64,000 nucleotides of DNA from Filimonas lacunae. Its GTDB lineage: Bacteria > Bacteroidota > Bacteroidia > Chitinophagales > Chitinophagaceae. Below the pieces are notes generated by a model, which made no database searches, was not told where the DNA came from, and saw nothing but the letters and a program-made list of their open reading frames with translations. The DNA lies in the NCBI RefSeq assembly GCF_002355595.1, contig NZ_AP017422.1, forward strand, positions 3,782,001 through 3,846,000. The letters are read 5' to 3'. Shown piece after piece: positions 62,603-64,000 of this stretch (within the stretch, counting starts at the first letter, position 1; each line of letters begins with the position of its first letter). Both the position numbers and the translations under genes were made by a program.

Positions 62603-63101
62603 TCCTAAAGAGAAAAAGGAAAAGACTGATGACATTTCCTTTCAGTCTCCAGCCTTAACTAAAAATCAAGAGCAAGAGGCTTTACTTGCATTTGGTACTT
62701 ATCGTAAAAAAGCGAGCAAACAAATTTCTGAGGAGGATAAGATAAAATTGCGTTTGCTACGATTAAAATTTGAGATTAACAATTTTCTAAAAAGTCAGTA
62801 CTCTGATTTTCAATTTGGTTTCTTCCTGGAAGAATATATGAAATGCTTTGAATTGAATGGGAAGACCTTTGCTAATGAAATAGACGTAGCACCTTCCCTT
62901 CTTAGTCAAATTTTGCATAATCAACGAGATCCCAATACTAAAATCATGATGCGACTGGAAATACATTCAAACTACAATTTCCCCGCACCAATATGGTATG
63001 AAGTATTAGCTAAACAAAAAGCTTTTGAACTAAAAAATGACAGCAAATTAAGAAAGCAGGAGGCCAGAAAAATTCACCCAAAGATTAGTGTAGTTATTTA
63101 G
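62589..63101 (+). CDS. Xre/HigA-like HTH antitoxin partner
   Basis: A 170-aa protein. A disordered, lysine-rich N-terminus (KEKKEKTDDIS) precedes a helical segment, then an HTH at about 92-128: ELNGKTFANEIDVAPSLLSQ, ILHNQRDPNTKIMMRLEIHS. Its start overlaps the end of the GNAT gene (ATGAAACCAAATAA). It should bind the two upstream palindromes. Longer than typical HigA (about 100 aa), so the extra N-terminus may bind the toxin. A terminator follows at 63127. Confidence 0.8.
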   Translation: MKPNNPKEKKEKTDDISFQSPALTKNQEQEALLAFGTYRKKASKQISEEDKIKLRLLRLKFEINNFLKSQYSDFQFGFFLEEYMKCFELNGKTFANEIDVAPSLLSQILHNQRDPNTKIMMRLEIHSNYNFPAPIWYEVLAKQKAFELKNDSKLRKQEARKIHPKISVVI

Positions 63102-63126
63102 ATTCATTTAGTATCAGCATTACAAT

Positions 63127-63163
63127 AAAACTGCTCAATTCTATAAAAGAATTGAGCAGTTTT
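63127..63163. terminator. Bidirectional intrinsic terminator
   Basis: AAAACTGCTCAATTCT, five-base loop, AGAATTGAGCAGTTTT: 16 perfect pairs. Ends both the TA pair and the convergent thioesterase gene. Confidence 0.9.
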
Positions 63164-63181
63164 ATTAACAAGCTCCACCAT

Positions 63182-63598
63182 TTACACCTCCAACGTAGGT
63201 ATCCCTTCCAGCTTCGCCTTTAACCCTTCCGGCAAATAAGGCCTTCCACCTGTTGCAGGCACACAGGTGCCGGTAAATACAGCAGAGGTCATTACCTTAT
63301 TATTCAGCATAATGGACTGCTTAAAATGCAAACGCGGCTGCCCGCCAGCATCGCCAAATACAGCACAGGTTACGGTAAACTCATCGCCTTTTTTCAGGGA
63401 ACGTAAAAACTTTATAGAGTATTGCGAAAGCACCATGTACACACCTTTTTCTGCTTCTTCCACAAAGTCAAATCCCAGTACATCTTTAATAAAAGCGTGG
63501 CGACAATCTTCCATGTAAAACGGATAGTAAAGTCCATCCATTATTTGCTGCACATCAATGTGCTCATCTTTGGTAACGTAAGTTTTTGTGTATTCCAT
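63182..63598 (-). CDS. Hotdog-fold acyl-CoA thioesterase (YbgC/4HBT-like)
   Basis: A 138-aa protein. The 4HBT layout is kept: EHIDVQQIMDGLYYPFYMED in place of the usual D-x-x-G-H-x-N-x-x-Y active site, then helix HAFIKDVLGFDFVEEAE, and strands YSIKFLRSLKKGDEFTVTC. The catalytic Asp is probably the D of HIDVQQ; the nearby His is shifted from the standard DxxGH. Cleaves acyl-CoA thioesters; substrate unknown. Confidence 0.85.
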   Translation of the reverse strand: MEYTKTYVTKDEHIDVQQIMDGLYYPFYMEDCRHAFIKDVLGFDFVEEAEKGVYMVLSQYSIKFLRSLKKGDEFTVTCAVFGDAGGQPRLHFKQSIMLNNKVMTSAVFTGTCVPATGGRPYLPEGLKAKLEGIPTLEV

Positions 63599-63758
63599 TA
63601 TAGGATATGCTTATTTCGCTGCGAAGATCGACTTTCTGCCGGAAAACAAAAAAGGCAGGTTCTCCCAGCCATAGTGGGAAGAAAAATCTTCGACCATGAC
63701 CGGGCCAACCCGCCCCCTTTTAATATTTCCCCCATCGGGGCTGTTCATTATCCGGATG

Positions 63759-64000
63759 CTATCTAAGTAAGGTTACAGACCCCTGCCTGTGCATAGTTCT
63801 TCCATTTTCATCCACCCCTTCCGCTGTCCACACATAGGTAGCTAAAGGTTGCAGTTCTCCGTTTACACGGCCATCCCATCCTTTATTCACATCAGCAGTT
63901 TCAAACACTTTTTTACCCCAACGATTAAACACGCGGAAGTAATTCAGTTGTTTCACCCCTCGGAGGTTGGCATACAACAGATCATTCTGACCATCACCGT
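63759..64000 (-). CDS. T9SS type-B sorting domain, C-terminal end of a large secreted protein (partial)
   Basis: The frame continues past the right edge. The visible 80 residues show the end of the gliding-motility C-terminal signature: DGQNDLLYANLRG, FRVFNRWGKKVFE, NKGWDGRVNGELQPLATYVW, and QGSVTLLR at the end. This sorts the protein through the type IX system to the surface or outside. The protein's passenger is outside the window. Confidence 0.8.
   Translation of the reverse strand, partial: GDGQNDLLYANLRGVKQLNYFRVFNRWGKKVFETADVNKGWDGRVNGELQPLATYVWTAEGVDENGRTMHRQGSVTLLR

Overview
The window comes from a member of the phylum Bacteroidota, most likely the family Chitinophagaceae. The evidence is three SusC/SusD outer-membrane pairs, an ECF sigma/FecR anti-sigma cassette with a DUF4974 tail, a Reg_prop sensor kinase, type IX secretion C-terminal sorting domains, lipoproteins with typical lipoboxes, and near absence of Shine-Dalgarno sequences. 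A good match to the Bacteroidota promoter (TTTG-N19-TAnnTTTG) sits before the toxin-antitoxin operon. No rRNA, CRISPR array, prophage or insertion sequence was seen.

Layout. (1) 1-8296, minus strand: ECF sigma, FecR, STN-bearing SusC, SusD, a discoidin-type lipoprotein and the start of a DUF4369 protein form one nutrient-uptake cassette. (2) 8394-27000: mostly single genes and regulator-target pairs. These are MFS/AraC, TetR with a five-gene membrane/rhodanese/dehydrogenase block, MFS/MBL hydrolase/LysR, paired lipoproteins, a Crp-like regulator and a CPBP protease. The stretch also holds an odd ORF built of 21-bp heptad repeats (11394-11852). (3) 27309-53117: a polysaccharide-utilisation region. 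A GH95 fucosidase is on the plus strand. On the minus strand are a GH2 glycosidase, an ECF sigma, a sensor kinase and a separate AraC-type response regulator, then a tight seven-gene operon FAS1-SusC-SusD-FAS1-FAS1-SusC-SusD. Fucosidase plus galactosidase-type enzymes suggest a fucosylated galactoside substrate; the several fasciclin (FAS1) lipoproteins are the unusual part. (4) 53322-59039: a signal-less muramidase-like protein, a remnant of a T9SS-secreted protein, a large toxin-like protein with an EndoU-like C-terminus, a cupin, a tRNA cluster Ile(UAU)-Cys(GCA)-Ile(UAU), and a Bcr/CflA transporter. (5) 59136-61892: a four-gene operon (Band-7/SPFH protein with SHOCT tail, two zinc-ribbon proteins, a DUF6620-like protein), the best candidate for a little-described system. 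(6) 62031-63101: an AT-rich GNAT/Xre toxin-antitoxin-like pair with a duplicated palindromic operator. The window ends in a thioesterase and the tail of another T9SS-secreted protein.

The function calls rest on motif recognition by eye; no database search was run.
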